A stretch of 64,000 nt of DNA. Origin: CAVPCZ01 sp963779225. GTDB taxonomy: Bacteria; Bacteroidota; Ignavibacteria; UBA10030; UBA6906. Positions 17,366 to 25,804 of this stretch are shown in pieces; the first letter of the stretch is position 1, and every line of letters begins with the position of its first letter. The stretch is taken from the NCBI GenBank assembly GCA_963779225.1, contig CAVZWW010000003.1, forward strand, positions 1,612,001 to 1,676,000, written 5' to 3'. Made by a program: the position numbers and the translations under genes. The notes below the pieces were generated by a model. That model saw only the letters and a program-made list of their open reading frames with translations, did not search any database and was not told the DNA's origin.

Positions 17366-18115
17366 ATGGAAATTTCGTTCGAAAAAATCAAACGTCCCCC
17401 CACCCTGAGCCAGGAGATCGTCGAGAGCATCGAGCGGTCGATTCTTGAGAAGAGGCTTACTCCCGGGCAGAAACTCCCGACCGAACAGGAATTGTGCGAG
17501 ATGTTCTCGGTGAGCCGGACCGCGGTTCGCGAGGCGCTCCGGATGCTGAGCGCGAAGGGGCTCGTCTCGATCCGCAAACGGAGCGGGATCTTCGTGAACG
17601 AATTTTCCTCGAGCGATGCGCTCTCTTCCGTCGGACTCTACCTTGAGCTGAACTTCGACAGAAACTACATCCTTCACGTGTTCGATATCCGCCGCGCCAT
17701 TGAACCCGACGTGTGCCGCTGGGCGGCGGTCCGGCGGGAGCCCTCCGATCTTGCAAGTCTGGAGGCAAATCTTGCGCGGATGGAACTGTGCGATCCCGAA
17801 GACCGCGTCACGGAAAGCCTGCTGGATCAGGAATTCCATTCGTTGATCGCCCTTGCCAGCCGGAATCCCGTTGTCCCTCTCGTGCTTGAACCGGTCTTTT
17901 CGCTCATGCCCAGAATCCGGGCGATGGTCTATGCCAATATTCCCAACTGCAAAAGCTCCGCTCTCGATAACCACCGCCGGATCATGACGGCGATCCGGGA
18001 CAAGGATGGTACCACCGCCTTCCGGGCGATGGGAGAGCATCTCGGGCACGCCGCGGAGCAGGCTAACGATGCCATCGATATTCTGAACCGTGCGACCCAC
18101 CAACAAGGAAGCTGA
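17366..18115 (+). CDS. GntR-family regulator, FadR (FCD) subfamily
   Basis: The winged-helix domain occupies residues about 8-75 (GQKLPTEQELCEMFSVSRTA followed by VREALRMLSAKGLVSIRKRSG). An all-helical FCD ligand domain follows with metal-type residues DQEFH, NHRR and HLGHA. Members such as UxuR, ExuR and LldR sense hexuronates, aldonates or hydroxy acids. I chose the ATG at 17366 over an in-frame TTG at 17357; both are weak in ribosome site. The gene leads the seven-gene hexuronate operon and is divergent from the symporter, so it probably controls both sides in response to a hexuronate or aldonate. Confidence 0.9.
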   Translation: MEISFEKIKRPPTLSQEIVESIERSILEKRLTPGQKLPTEQELCEMFSVSRTAVREALRMLSAKGLVSIRKRSGIFVNEFSSSDALSSVGLYLELNFDRNYILHVFDIRRAIEPDVCRWAAVRREPSDLASLEANLARMELCDPEDRVTESLLDQEFHSLIALASRNPVVPLVLEPVFSLMPRIRAMVYANIPNCKSSALDNHRRIMTAIRDKDGTTAFRAMGEHLGHAAEQANDAIDILNRATHQQGS

Positions 18116-18119
18116 TCAC

Positions 18120-19406
18120 ATGACCCAGGAACAGCAGCAGGACAAAGGGGTGCGCCCGGTCGGCGCCAATTTCCGTTGGACCATTTGCGCGTTGTTGTTT
18201 TTCGCTACAACCATCAACTACATCGACCGGCAGGTTCTGGGTATTCTTGCGCCGACCCTCGAGAAGGAGATCGGCTGGAACGAACTCGAATACTCGTACA
18301 TCGTTACGGCGTTCCAGGCGGCGTATGCCATCGGATTGCTCCTCGTCGGGCGCATCATGGACCTCGTCGGCACGAAGCTCGGTTACACCATTTCCATGAT
18401 CACGTGGAGCGTCGCCGCCATGGCACATGCCCTTGCGCGGTCCGCTTTCGGTTTCGGTGCTGCCCGCTTTGCCCTCGGACTCGGCGAATCCGGCAACTTC
18501 CCTGCAGCGATTAAGACCGTTGCGGAGTGGTTCCCCAGGAAAGAACGCGCTCTGGCCACCGGCATATTCAATGCCGGTTCAAACGTGGGTGCCATCGCCG
18601 CACCACTCCTTGTCCCCTGGATAACCATCACTTACGGCTGGCAGGAGGCATTTATCGCAACGGGGGCAATCGGTTTCATCTGGCTGGCTTTCTGGATCTG
18701 GCTGTATGAGATTCCGGCGAAACACAAACGTCTGGGCAAGCCGGAGCTGGCATTCATCAACAGTGATCCATCCGAATCGATGGAAAAGGTCCACTGGATG
18801 AAGTTGCTGACGCACAAACAGACCTGGGCTTTTGCCCTCGCGAAGTTCCTGACCGATCCTGTGTGGTGGTTCTATCTGTACTGGGTCCCGAAGTTTCTGA
18901 ACCAGGAGTACGGAATGACGCTGGACAAAATCGGGCCTCCGCTCATCGTCATCTACCTTCTGGCGGATATCGGAAGTGTCGGCGGGGGATGGCTCTCATC
19001 GGCATTCATCAAACGCGGATGGACCGTAACAAAAGGCCGTAAGATGGCAATGCTCATTTGTGCTCTCTGTGTGGTTCCTATTGTCTTCGCCTCCCAGGCC
19101 GATTCCGTCTGGCTGGCGGTCGGCCTCCTCGGACTCGCCACGGCCGCGCATCAGGGCTGGTCAGCGAATCTGTTCACCACGACGTCCGATATGTTTCCAC
19201 GGCGGGCGATCGGATCGGTGGTGGGTATCGGCGGCATGGCCGGCTCTATCGGCGGCATGCTGATCTCCACCGCCACCGGCATAATCCTGCAGTTCACCGG
19301 CAGCTATGTCATCCTGTTCATCATCGCGGGCGCGATGTACCTGATCGCCCTGCTGGTATTCCAGCTCCTCGCACCGCGCCTTGATCCAATAACTCTTGAA
19401 TCCTGA
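18120..19406 (+). CDS. MFS transporter, hexuronate (ExuT-like) or anion:cation symporter type
   Basis: A 428-residue protein with about 12 membrane helices. INYIDRQVLGILAPTLEKE near residue 37 followed by a second helix with AAYAIGLLLVGRIMDLVGTK, and RFALGLGESGNFPAAIKTVA near 122, are hallmarks of the anion:cation symporter family that includes ExuT and galactarate/glucarate transporters. It would import glucuronate or galacturonate with protons. The ATG at 18120 is 4 bases after the regulator stop, and uxaC begins 10 bases after its own stop, so position strongly supports hexuronate as substrate. Confidence 0.87.
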   Translation: MTQEQQQDKGVRPVGANFRWTICALLFFATTINYIDRQVLGILAPTLEKEIGWNELEYSYIVTAFQAAYAIGLLLVGRIMDLVGTKLGYTISMITWSVAAMAHALARSAFGFGAARFALGLGESGNFPAAIKTVAEWFPRKERALATGIFNAGSNVGAIAAPLLVPWITITYGWQEAFIATGAIGFIWLAFWIWLYEIPAKHKRLGKPELAFINSDPSESMEKVHWMKLLTHKQTWAFALAKFLTDPVWWFYLYWVPKFLNQEYGMTLDKIGPPLIVIYLLADIGSVGGGWLSSAFIKRGWTVTKGRKMAMLICALCVVPIVFASQADSVWLAVGLLGLATAAHQGWSANLFTTTSDMFPRRAIGSVVGIGGMAGSIGGMLISTATGIILQFTGSYVILFIIAGAMYLIALLVFQLLAPRLDPITLES

Positions 19407-19416
19407 TCCCCAGACC

Positions 19417-20838
19417 ATGACACCACGACCGTTTCTTCACGACCAGTTTCTGCTCGAAAACAAGACTGCGATCGAGCTGTACGAGAAATATGCACGTTCC
19501 CTCCCGATCATCGACTATCATTCACATCTTTCTCCGGCGGACATCGCGACAGACCGGCGGTTCCCTACCCTCACGACCATCTGGCTGGAAGGTGACCACT
19601 ACAAGTGGCGCGCGATGCGGGCGAACGGTGTGGATGAACGGTACTGTACGGGTGATGCCTCCGACCGGGAGAAGTTTGAAGCCTGGGCGGCAACCGTACC
19701 GAAGACACTGCGCAACCCGCTGTATCACTGGACGCATATGGAACTGCAGCGTCCGTTCGGCATCAATGACATCCTTCTTTCCCCCGACACCGCAAAAACC
19801 GTATGGGAACAGTGTAACGCACAACTTGCTCGGGAGGGGTTCTCCGCAAGAGGGATCCTCAGGCAAATGAAGGTGCAGCTGCTTTGTACAACTGACGACC
19901 CGACGGACACGCTGGAGCACCATACCCGTATCGCTCAGGATCTTTCGATCGGCGTGAAAGTAGTCCCGGCGTTCAGACCGGATAAGGCGCTCCGTATCGA
20001 ACAACCCGCGCTCTTCCGCGCGTGGGTGGAACGCCTCTCCGCGGCTTCCGGCATGACCATCGTTTCATACCTGGACTTTCTGGATGCACTCAGGAAGCGC
20101 CACCAGTTCTTCCACGATGCGGGATGCCGCCTGTCAGACCACGGGCTTGAAACCGTGTATGCCGACGACTATTCCGCATCGGAGGCGGCAGCGTCGTTCC
20201 GGCATGCGCTGGATGGTACCACGGTGTCTCCCGAAGATGCACGGAAATTCAAATCAGCCATGCTCTTCGAATTCGGTCTCATGGACCATGAATCGGGCTG
20301 GACCCAGCAGTACCATCTCGGCGCCCTGCGCAACATCAACCCGCGTATGTTTTCGCAGCTCGGGCCTGATACAGGTTTCGACACGATCGGCGACTTCGAG
20401 ATTGCACGACCCCTTGCACGACTGCTCGGCCGCCTCGATGAATCCCAGGCACTTCCAAAAACAATCGTGTACAATCTCAACCCCCGCGACAACGAGCTGC
20501 TGGCGACAATGATCGGCAGCTTCCAGGACGGCTCGGTTCCCGGAAAGATCCAGTTCGGGAGTGCGTGGTGGTTCCTTGATCAAAAGGAGGGGATCGAGCG
20601 GCAGCTGAATGCGCTCTCCACGATGGGTCTCCTCAGTCGCTTCGTGGGGATGCTGACGGACTCCCGCAGCTTCCTCTCCTTCCCCCGGCATGACTACTTC
20701 AGACGGGTCCTCTGCAATCTTCTCGGTGACGAGATGGAGCGCGGCTTGATCCCCGGCGATATGGCGCTTGTCGGCGGTATGGTGTCCGATATCTGCTACA
20801 ACAATGCCAGATCCTATTTCGGATTTGTGATGGACTGA
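19417..20838 (+). CDS. uxaC: Glucuronate/galacturonate isomerase
   Basis: UxaC converts D-glucuronate to D-fructuronate and D-galacturonate to D-tagaturonate. The 473-residue length is normal. Signatures include IIDYHSHLSPADIA near residue 30 with the metal-binding His pair, LLCTTDDPTDTLEHH near 155, KVVPAFRPDKAL, GWTQQYHLGALRNINPRM, and the C-terminal SFLSFPRHDYFRRVLCNLLG. An in-frame TTG at 19396 overlaps the transporter gene and is less likely than the ATG at 19417. It sits between the transporter and the uxuB-like gene. Confidence 0.95.
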   Translation: MTPRPFLHDQFLLENKTAIELYEKYARSLPIIDYHSHLSPADIATDRRFPTLTTIWLEGDHYKWRAMRANGVDERYCTGDASDREKFEAWAATVPKTLRNPLYHWTHMELQRPFGINDILLSPDTAKTVWEQCNAQLAREGFSARGILRQMKVQLLCTTDDPTDTLEHHTRIAQDLSIGVKVVPAFRPDKALRIEQPALFRAWVERLSAASGMTIVSYLDFLDALRKRHQFFHDAGCRLSDHGLETVYADDYSASEAAASFRHALDGTTVSPEDARKFKSAMLFEFGLMDHESGWTQQYHLGALRNINPRMFSQLGPDTGFDTIGDFEIARPLARLLGRLDESQALPKTIVYNLNPRDNELLATMIGSFQDGSVPGKIQFGSAWWFLDQKEGIERQLNALSTMGLLSRFVGMLTDSRSFLSFPRHDYFRRVLCNLLGDEMERGLIPGDMALVGGMVSDICYNNARSYFGFVMD

Positions 20839-20958
20839 TTCATCCGATTCGCCGGCAAGAGGAGATTGCCAACAACATACGCCGGCCGGCCACCAGGTGA
20901 TTGCCCTCCCGTCGGAGGCTATGAAGATAATCCAACACACCGGTAACAGGGAGATTCC

Positions 20959-21795
20959 ATGATGACGACAGAAGAGATCACGTCCATGTATGATCTGTCA
21001 AACCTCACGGCGGTCGTAACCGGAGGTGGAGGTGTGCTGTGCGGAGAACTGGCGATAGCCCTTGCGGCGCGCGGTGCGCGTGTGGCGGTGCTCGATCGCG
21101 ATCTCACACTGGCGGAGAAAACCGCGAACGTCATCACCTCCCGGGGAGGACAGGCCACAGCAGTACAATCCGACGTTCTGAACGTGGAAGCTCTCGAGAA
21201 GTCCCGCGACCACCTCCTGCAGGAGTTCGGCCATATCGACATCCTTATCAACGGCGCCGGCGGGAACAACCCGAAAGCGACAACAAACCCGACCCGGCCG
21301 TTCTTCGACATCCCTGCGGACGCGCTGCGGTTTGTCTTTGATCTCAATATTCTGGGGACCATCCTGCCGTCCCAGGTCTTCGGCAAACCGATGATGGAAA
21401 GAAAGAAGGGGAATATCCTGAATATCTCGTCGATGAACGCCTTCCGTCCCCTCACACGCATCCCTGCATACTCCGCCGCCAAAGCCGGAGTGAGCAATTT
21501 CACGCAGTGGCTTGCGGTTCATATGGCACAGGAGTACTCGCCGGACATCCGGGTGAATGCTATCGCACCCGGGTTTTTCCTGACTGAACAGAACCGTTTT
21601 CTCCTGACCGACCAGGCGACCGGGAAACTGACGCCGCGCGGAGAATCGATCATCAGGCATACACCCATGGCGCGCTTCGGAAAGCCGGAGGATCTCGTGG
21701 GGACGGTGTTATGGCTGGTGTCGCCCGCATCAGGTTTTGTCACCGGGGCGATTATACCGGTGGACGGCGGGTTTTCGGCTTTCTCGGGTATCTGA
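20959..21795 (+). CDS. uxuB: D-mannonate oxidoreductase, SDR type (fructuronate reductase, UxuB-like)
   Basis: A 278-residue short-chain dehydrogenase. The nucleotide loop is TGGGGVLCG near residue 21, NGAGGNNP is near 97, and the active site has NISSMNAF with AYSAAKAGVSNF (Y-x3-K). RVNAIAPGFFLTEQNR and GAIIPVDGGFSAFSGI follow. This matches the SDR-type D-mannonate oxidoreductase found next to uxaC in Bacillus (YjmF), not the unrelated long-chain UxuB of E. coli. It would reduce D-fructuronate to D-mannonate with NADH. It lies 120 bases after uxaC with GGGAG before the start. The usual next enzyme, mannonate dehydratase UxuA, is absent from the window. Confidence 0.82.
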   Translation: MMTTEEITSMYDLSNLTAVVTGGGGVLCGELAIALAARGARVAVLDRDLTLAEKTANVITSRGGQATAVQSDVLNVEALEKSRDHLLQEFGHIDILINGAGGNNPKATTNPTRPFFDIPADALRFVFDLNILGTILPSQVFGKPMMERKKGNILNISSMNAFRPLTRIPAYSAAKAGVSNFTQWLAVHMAQEYSPDIRVNAIAPGFFLTEQNRFLLTDQATGKLTPRGESIIRHTPMARFGKPEDLVGTVLWLVSPASGFVTGAIIPVDGGFSAFSGI

Positions 21796-21856
21796 TCGAC
21801 CCGAAGACAACCGGCACTCGTAACCTCTTTGTATGACCAGCGAAAGGATGTTCCCA

Positions 21857-23257
21857 GTGACTCAGCAATGTGGCGTCGTTGGACTAGGTGTTATGGGGCA
21901 GAACCTGGCCCTCAATATCGAGTCTAAAGGCTTCAGTGTAGCAGGATTCGACCTTGACCCGGGCAAAACACGTGACGCTGTGGCAAAGTGTGCCGGCAAG
22001 AATATGCTGGTAGCACGGACACTTGCGGACTTTGTTAAAAACCTTGCCACTCCCCGGATGATCATTCTTCTCGTGCCTGCCGGGAAAGCGGTGGATGCCG
22101 TTATCTCAGACCTCCGCCCGTTGTTGGGTGCCGGTGATGTGTTGATTGACGGAGGGAATTCCTACTTTCAGGATACCCGGCGCCGGATGAGCGCACTCGC
22201 AGGCACGGGTATCCTCTATGTCGGGAGCGGCGTGAGCGGCGGCGAAGAAGGTGCCCTGCGTGGTCCCGCCATCATGCCCGGAGGCGACCCCCAGGCCTGG
22301 CCCCTGATCAAGCCTATCCTCCAGAAGATCTCCGCGAAAGCGGAAGACGGTGCCCCATGCTGCGAATGGGTCGGTCCCGACGGTGCCGGGCATTTCGTGA
22401 AGATGATCCACAACGGCATCGAATATGGCGACATGCAGATGATCTGCGAGGCATACGCCCTGATGGAACGTGTTCTGGGCCTTACCCCTCCCGAGATGCA
22501 CACCGTCTTCAACGACTGGAACAAAGGTGAACTCAACAGCTACCTGATCGAAATCACCAGCCATATCATGACCAGGCAGGACCCCGAAACGGGCAAGGCG
22601 CTCATCCACGTCATTCTGGATACTGCCGAGCAGAAGGGGACCGGAAAATGGACGAGTACCGTTGCTCTGGATCTGGGGGTTCCCGCGCAGACTATCGCGG
22701 AAGCGGTGTTCGCCCGCATGATGAGTGCGCTGAAAAGTGAACGCGTGGCGGCTTCAAAGATCCTGTCCGGGCCCTCACGGACATTTACCGGGGACCGCGC
22801 GGCGTTCGTTGAACAAATCCGCAAGGCGTTGTACGCCTCGAAAATCTGCTCGTATGCGCAGGGGTTCCAGCTCCTGCGTGCGGCAAACGAAGAATTCAGC
22901 TGGGGTCTGCAATTCGGGTCCATTGCTTCCCTCTGGCGGGCGGGATGTATCATTCGTGCCCAGTTCCTCGGCAGGATCAAAGAGGCGTACGAGCGAAATC
23001 CGGCACTGGCTAATCTTCTGCTGGATCGCTACTTTGCCGGTGCCATTGCCGAAGCTTCCGATGCCTGGCGCAACGTTGTGGCAACCGCCGTCCAGTTCGG
23101 GGTGCCAATCCCGGCCTTCAGCAGCGCCCTGGCCTACTACGACGGATACCGTTCGGCGGTTCTGCCCGCAAACCTTCTGCAGGCGCAGAGGGACTATTTC
23201 GGAGCCCACACCTACAAGAGGATGGACAAAGAAGGGACATTCCACACCACCTGGTAG
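21857..23257 (+). CDS. gnd: 6-phosphogluconate dehydrogenase, decarboxylating, with an NAD-type cofactor loop
   Basis: This enzyme oxidises and decarboxylates 6-phosphogluconate to ribulose-5-phosphate. The 466-residue protein has GVVGLGVMGQNLALNIESKG, the substrate signature GVSGGEEGALRGPAIMPGG, KMIHNGIEYGDMQ with the catalytic lysine and asparagine, and a normal C-terminus. I prefer the GTG at 21857, with AAAGGA 8 bases before it, over the ATG at 21833, which has no ribosome site. After the second beta strand, where NADP enzymes have Asn-Arg-Ser (FNRSREKT in E. coli), this one has FDLDPGKT. Acidic Asp32 and the lost Arg point to NAD use. Its place in a hexuronate operon, away from pgl, is unusual. 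Confidence 0.93.
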   Translation: MTQQCGVVGLGVMGQNLALNIESKGFSVAGFDLDPGKTRDAVAKCAGKNMLVARTLADFVKNLATPRMIILLVPAGKAVDAVISDLRPLLGAGDVLIDGGNSYFQDTRRRMSALAGTGILYVGSGVSGGEEGALRGPAIMPGGDPQAWPLIKPILQKISAKAEDGAPCCEWVGPDGAGHFVKMIHNGIEYGDMQMICEAYALMERVLGLTPPEMHTVFNDWNKGELNSYLIEITSHIMTRQDPETGKALIHVILDTAEQKGTGKWTSTVALDLGVPAQTIAEAVFARMMSALKSERVAASKILSGPSRTFTGDRAAFVEQIRKALYASKICSYAQGFQLLRAANEEFSWGLQFGSIASLWRAGCIIRAQFLGRIKEAYERNPALANLLLDRYFAGAIAEASDAWRNVVATAVQFGVPIPAFSSALAYYDGYRSAVLPANLLQAQRDYFGAHTYKRMDKEGTFHTTW

Positions 23258-23324
23258 ACACAGGCTGAGGCACATGAGGTACGTGAGCCTCTTGAGCCTC
23301 ACCTGACCGGCGGCAGGAAAGAAA

Positions 23325-24476
23325 ATGACTATCGTTGTCGACTCAAAGAACCCTTTCCTCGCCGAGGCGCTGGCGCCCTTCGCTGACGCACGCGCCCTGG
23401 CTACTCCGGAAATCACGCGGGAAACACTGGCCGCGGCCGATGCTGTCATCGTTCGGTCCGAAACAAGAATCGGTCCTGCGCTCCTGGACGGTACCCGTGT
23501 GCAATTCGTCGGGACGGCAACCATCGGCACTGATCATGTCGATCTTCAATACCTCCGCGATCGGGGGATTCGCTTTGCAAGCGCCCCGGGAAGCAACGCC
23601 AACTCTGTGGCGGAGTATGTTGCGACTGCGCTTCTGGTCGCAGCCGGGCGGTTGGGATGGACATTGCGGGGAAGAACACTGGGTGTTGTAGGTGTGGGCA
23701 ACGTGGGAAGCAAGGTCGTGCGGGTCGGCGAGGCCCTGGGCATGACGGTCTTACAGAACGACCCACCGCTGGCCAAAAGAACCGGCGCATCTCACTTCAA
23801 ACCCCTTGAAGCCCTGCTGGATGCAGACGTTCTCACACTGCATGTCCCGCTCACACGCGAGGGAGAGTCTCCCACGCACCACCTTGTTGATCGGACCAGA
23901 ATAGACAGGATGAAACGGGGCGCCCTTCTGTTGAACACCTCCAGGGGAAGTGTCGTGGACTCCTCCGCCCTTGTTTCCGCGCTGGAAACCAGGCACCTCG
24001 CCGGTGCCATCCTGGATGTCTGGGAGGGGGAGCCAGCCATCGATATGCAACTCCTGTCCCTTGCATTGCTTGGCACGCCGCACATCGCCGGCTACTCGTT
24101 TGACGGAAAGATCAATGCCGCACGCATGATGTTCGAAGAAGTATGCCGGCATTTCGGGTGGTCCACGGCCTGGAATCCGCCCGGAAGGTTGCCTCCCCCC
24201 GTCCGGGAAAGTGTTACTGTTGACGCGGCCGGCGAACCGGAAGCGGTTCTGCGCGGAATTCTGAGTACATGCTACGACATCGAAACCGATGACCGGGCTT
24301 TGCGCTCGCTGCTGCACGCATCTCCGGGCGATCAGCCGGGCCTCTTCCGCCGGTTACGCAGCACGTATCCTGTGCGCCGCGAATTTGCCGCAACACGCGT
24401 GGATGGACACGCTGCTGCCGGCGATTTGCCTGGCCGGCTGACAATGCTGGGATTTCGGGCCGTGTCCCATGAATAA
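23325..24476 (+). CDS. pdxB: 4-phosphoerythronate dehydrogenase
   Basis: PdxB oxidises 4-phospho-D-erythronate in the DXP-independent branch of vitamin B6 synthesis. The 383-residue protein has the 2-hydroxyacid dehydrogenase core: VGTATIGTDHVD, SAPGSNANSVAEYV, GVVGVGNVGSKV, LHVPLT, LLNTSRGSVVD, and the catalytic histidine in GTPHIAGYSFDGK. The C-terminal 90 residues (ILSTCYDIETDDRALR, YPVRREF) are the PdxB-specific dimerisation domain, which separates it from generic D-2-hydroxyacid dehydrogenases. It lies 67 bases after gnd and 44 before the LarA-family gene. Its place in a sugar-acid operon is puzzling; a second role on a related aldonate is possible but not shown. Confidence 0.88.
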   Translation: MTIVVDSKNPFLAEALAPFADARALATPEITRETLAAADAVIVRSETRIGPALLDGTRVQFVGTATIGTDHVDLQYLRDRGIRFASAPGSNANSVAEYVATALLVAAGRLGWTLRGRTLGVVGVGNVGSKVVRVGEALGMTVLQNDPPLAKRTGASHFKPLEALLDADVLTLHVPLTREGESPTHHLVDRTRIDRMKRGALLLNTSRGSVVDSSALVSALETRHLAGAILDVWEGEPAIDMQLLSLALLGTPHIAGYSFDGKINAARMMFEEVCRHFGWSTAWNPPGRLPPPVRESVTVDAAGEPEAVLRGILSTCYDIETDDRALRSLLHASPGDQPGLFRRLRSTYPVRREFAATRVDGHAAAGDLPGRLTMLGFRAVSHE

Positions 24477-24520
24477 GTTGACTCACCACCTGAACCGGGG
24501 TTGCGAAAGGACGTTCTGAT

Positions 24521-25792
24521 ATGGTGATCGGAAAAGAGAATGCAGAACTGTTCTTGCGCGAATCTGACGTGCAGGCTCTGCTGGGGGAATTCTTCGAACG
24601 GGACAGATTGGACGGGAAACGCGTTCTTGCGATCATTCCGGACAGCACACGAAGCGCACCGATCGGAATGATGTTCCGTCAGGTCTGCAGCATCCTCAAG
24701 GGGCGCGTCCGGCAGCTCGATTTTCTCATTGCACTCGGCACACACCCGCCGATGTCAGAAGAGGCGATCGACCGGCGTCTGGATATGGCTCCGGGAGAAC
24801 GTGCGGCGTCCTATCCCGGTGTGCGGGTGTTCAATCATCATTGGAAAGACCCGTTACAGCTCAAGAGCATCGGTATGATCGAGGAAGATACCGTGGCGGA
24901 GATTTCCCGCGGCCTCCTGCGCGAACGAGTCGACGTCACGGTCAACCGGCTTGTCTTTGAATACGACCGGCTCCTGATCATCGGTCCCACCTTTCCACAT
25001 GAGGTTGTGGGTTTTTCCGGAGGCAACAAATATCTCTTTCCCGGCATCTCCGGACAGGAAATCATTGACATGTTCCACTGGCTGGGTGCACTCATCACCA
25101 GTCCGGTCATCATCGGTACTGCACAAACGCCGGTCAGAAAAGTGGTGGATGCCGCCGCGGCGATGCTTCCCGTGCAGCGTTCGTGTCTCAGTCTGGTCGT
25201 GAAAGGCGAACAGCTGGCGGGGTTGTATTGCGGATCGCCGGAAGAAGCCTGGGGTGCCGCGGCGCAGCTCTCTGACAGGCTGCATATTGTCTACAAGGAG
25301 CGTCCGTTCCATAGCGTGCTTTCCTGTGCCCCGGCGATGTATGATGACCTCTGGGTCGGCGCGAAATGCACGTACAAACTTGAACCGGTGGTGGCGGACG
25401 GCGGTGAGGTGATCATCTTTGCTCCACACATTCACGAGATCTCTGTCACGCACGGAGCACTGATCGAGCGCATCGGATATCACGTGCGTGACTATTTTAC
25501 GCAACAGATGGACCGGTTCCACGATGTCCCGCGGGGGGTGATTGCGCACTCAACCCATGTAAAGGGTGTGGGCGCATTCCACAACGATGTGGAAACCCCC
25601 CGTATCAATGTCATCCTGGCAACCGGCATTCCGGAGGATGTCTGCCGCAGGGTGAATCTCGGCTATCGCGACCCTCGCACGATTGATGCCCGGGAGTGGC
25701 AGGGGCGCGAGGAAGCGGGGGTTCTGTATGTTCCGAAGGCCGGCGAGATCCTTTACCGGCTGCGCAACGATCCGTTCACCTGGCCCGGATAA
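24521..25792 (+). CDS. LarA-family nickel-dependent hydroxyacid racemase/epimerase; proposed D-mannonate/D-gluconate 2-epimerase
   Basis: A 423-residue LarA homologue (DUF2088 plus C-terminal domain). LarA interconverts the stereoisomers of lactate with a nickel-pincer cofactor tethered to Lys184. Matching residues are present in register: Arg44 in PDSTRSAP, His75 in ALGTHPP, His160 in FPHEVVGF, Lys170 in GGNKYLFPG and His186 in DMFHW. The spacings His160-Lys170 and Lys170-His186 (10 and 16) equal those of His174-Lys184-His200 in LarA. Characterised homologues include, to my knowledge, a D-gluconate 2-epimerase. Here it follows uxaC, uxuB and gnd with no mannonate dehydratase, so I infer it turns D-mannonate into D-gluconate. 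No larB, larC or larE is in the window. Lactate or another hydroxy acid remains possible. Confidence 0.72.
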   Translation: MVIGKENAELFLRESDVQALLGEFFERDRLDGKRVLAIIPDSTRSAPIGMMFRQVCSILKGRVRQLDFLIALGTHPPMSEEAIDRRLDMAPGERAASYPGVRVFNHHWKDPLQLKSIGMIEEDTVAEISRGLLRERVDVTVNRLVFEYDRLLIIGPTFPHEVVGFSGGNKYLFPGISGQEIIDMFHWLGALITSPVIIGTAQTPVRKVVDAAAAMLPVQRSCLSLVVKGEQLAGLYCGSPEEAWGAAAQLSDRLHIVYKERPFHSVLSCAPAMYDDLWVGAKCTYKLEPVVADGGEVIIFAPHIHEISVTHGALIERIGYHVRDYFTQQMDRFHDVPRGVIAHSTHVKGVGAFHNDVETPRINVILATGIPEDVCRRVNLGYRDPRTIDAREWQGREEAGVLYVPKAGEILYRLRNDPFTWPG

Positions 25793-25804
25793 TTGTCGGT
25801 TCTC

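Noticed and set aside
23325..24476. Generic D-2-hydroxyacid dehydrogenase for the sugar-acid pathway
   Set aside because: The C-terminal PdxB dimerisation domain and the GTPHIAGYSFDGK motif identify it as PdxB, although a side role is not excluded.
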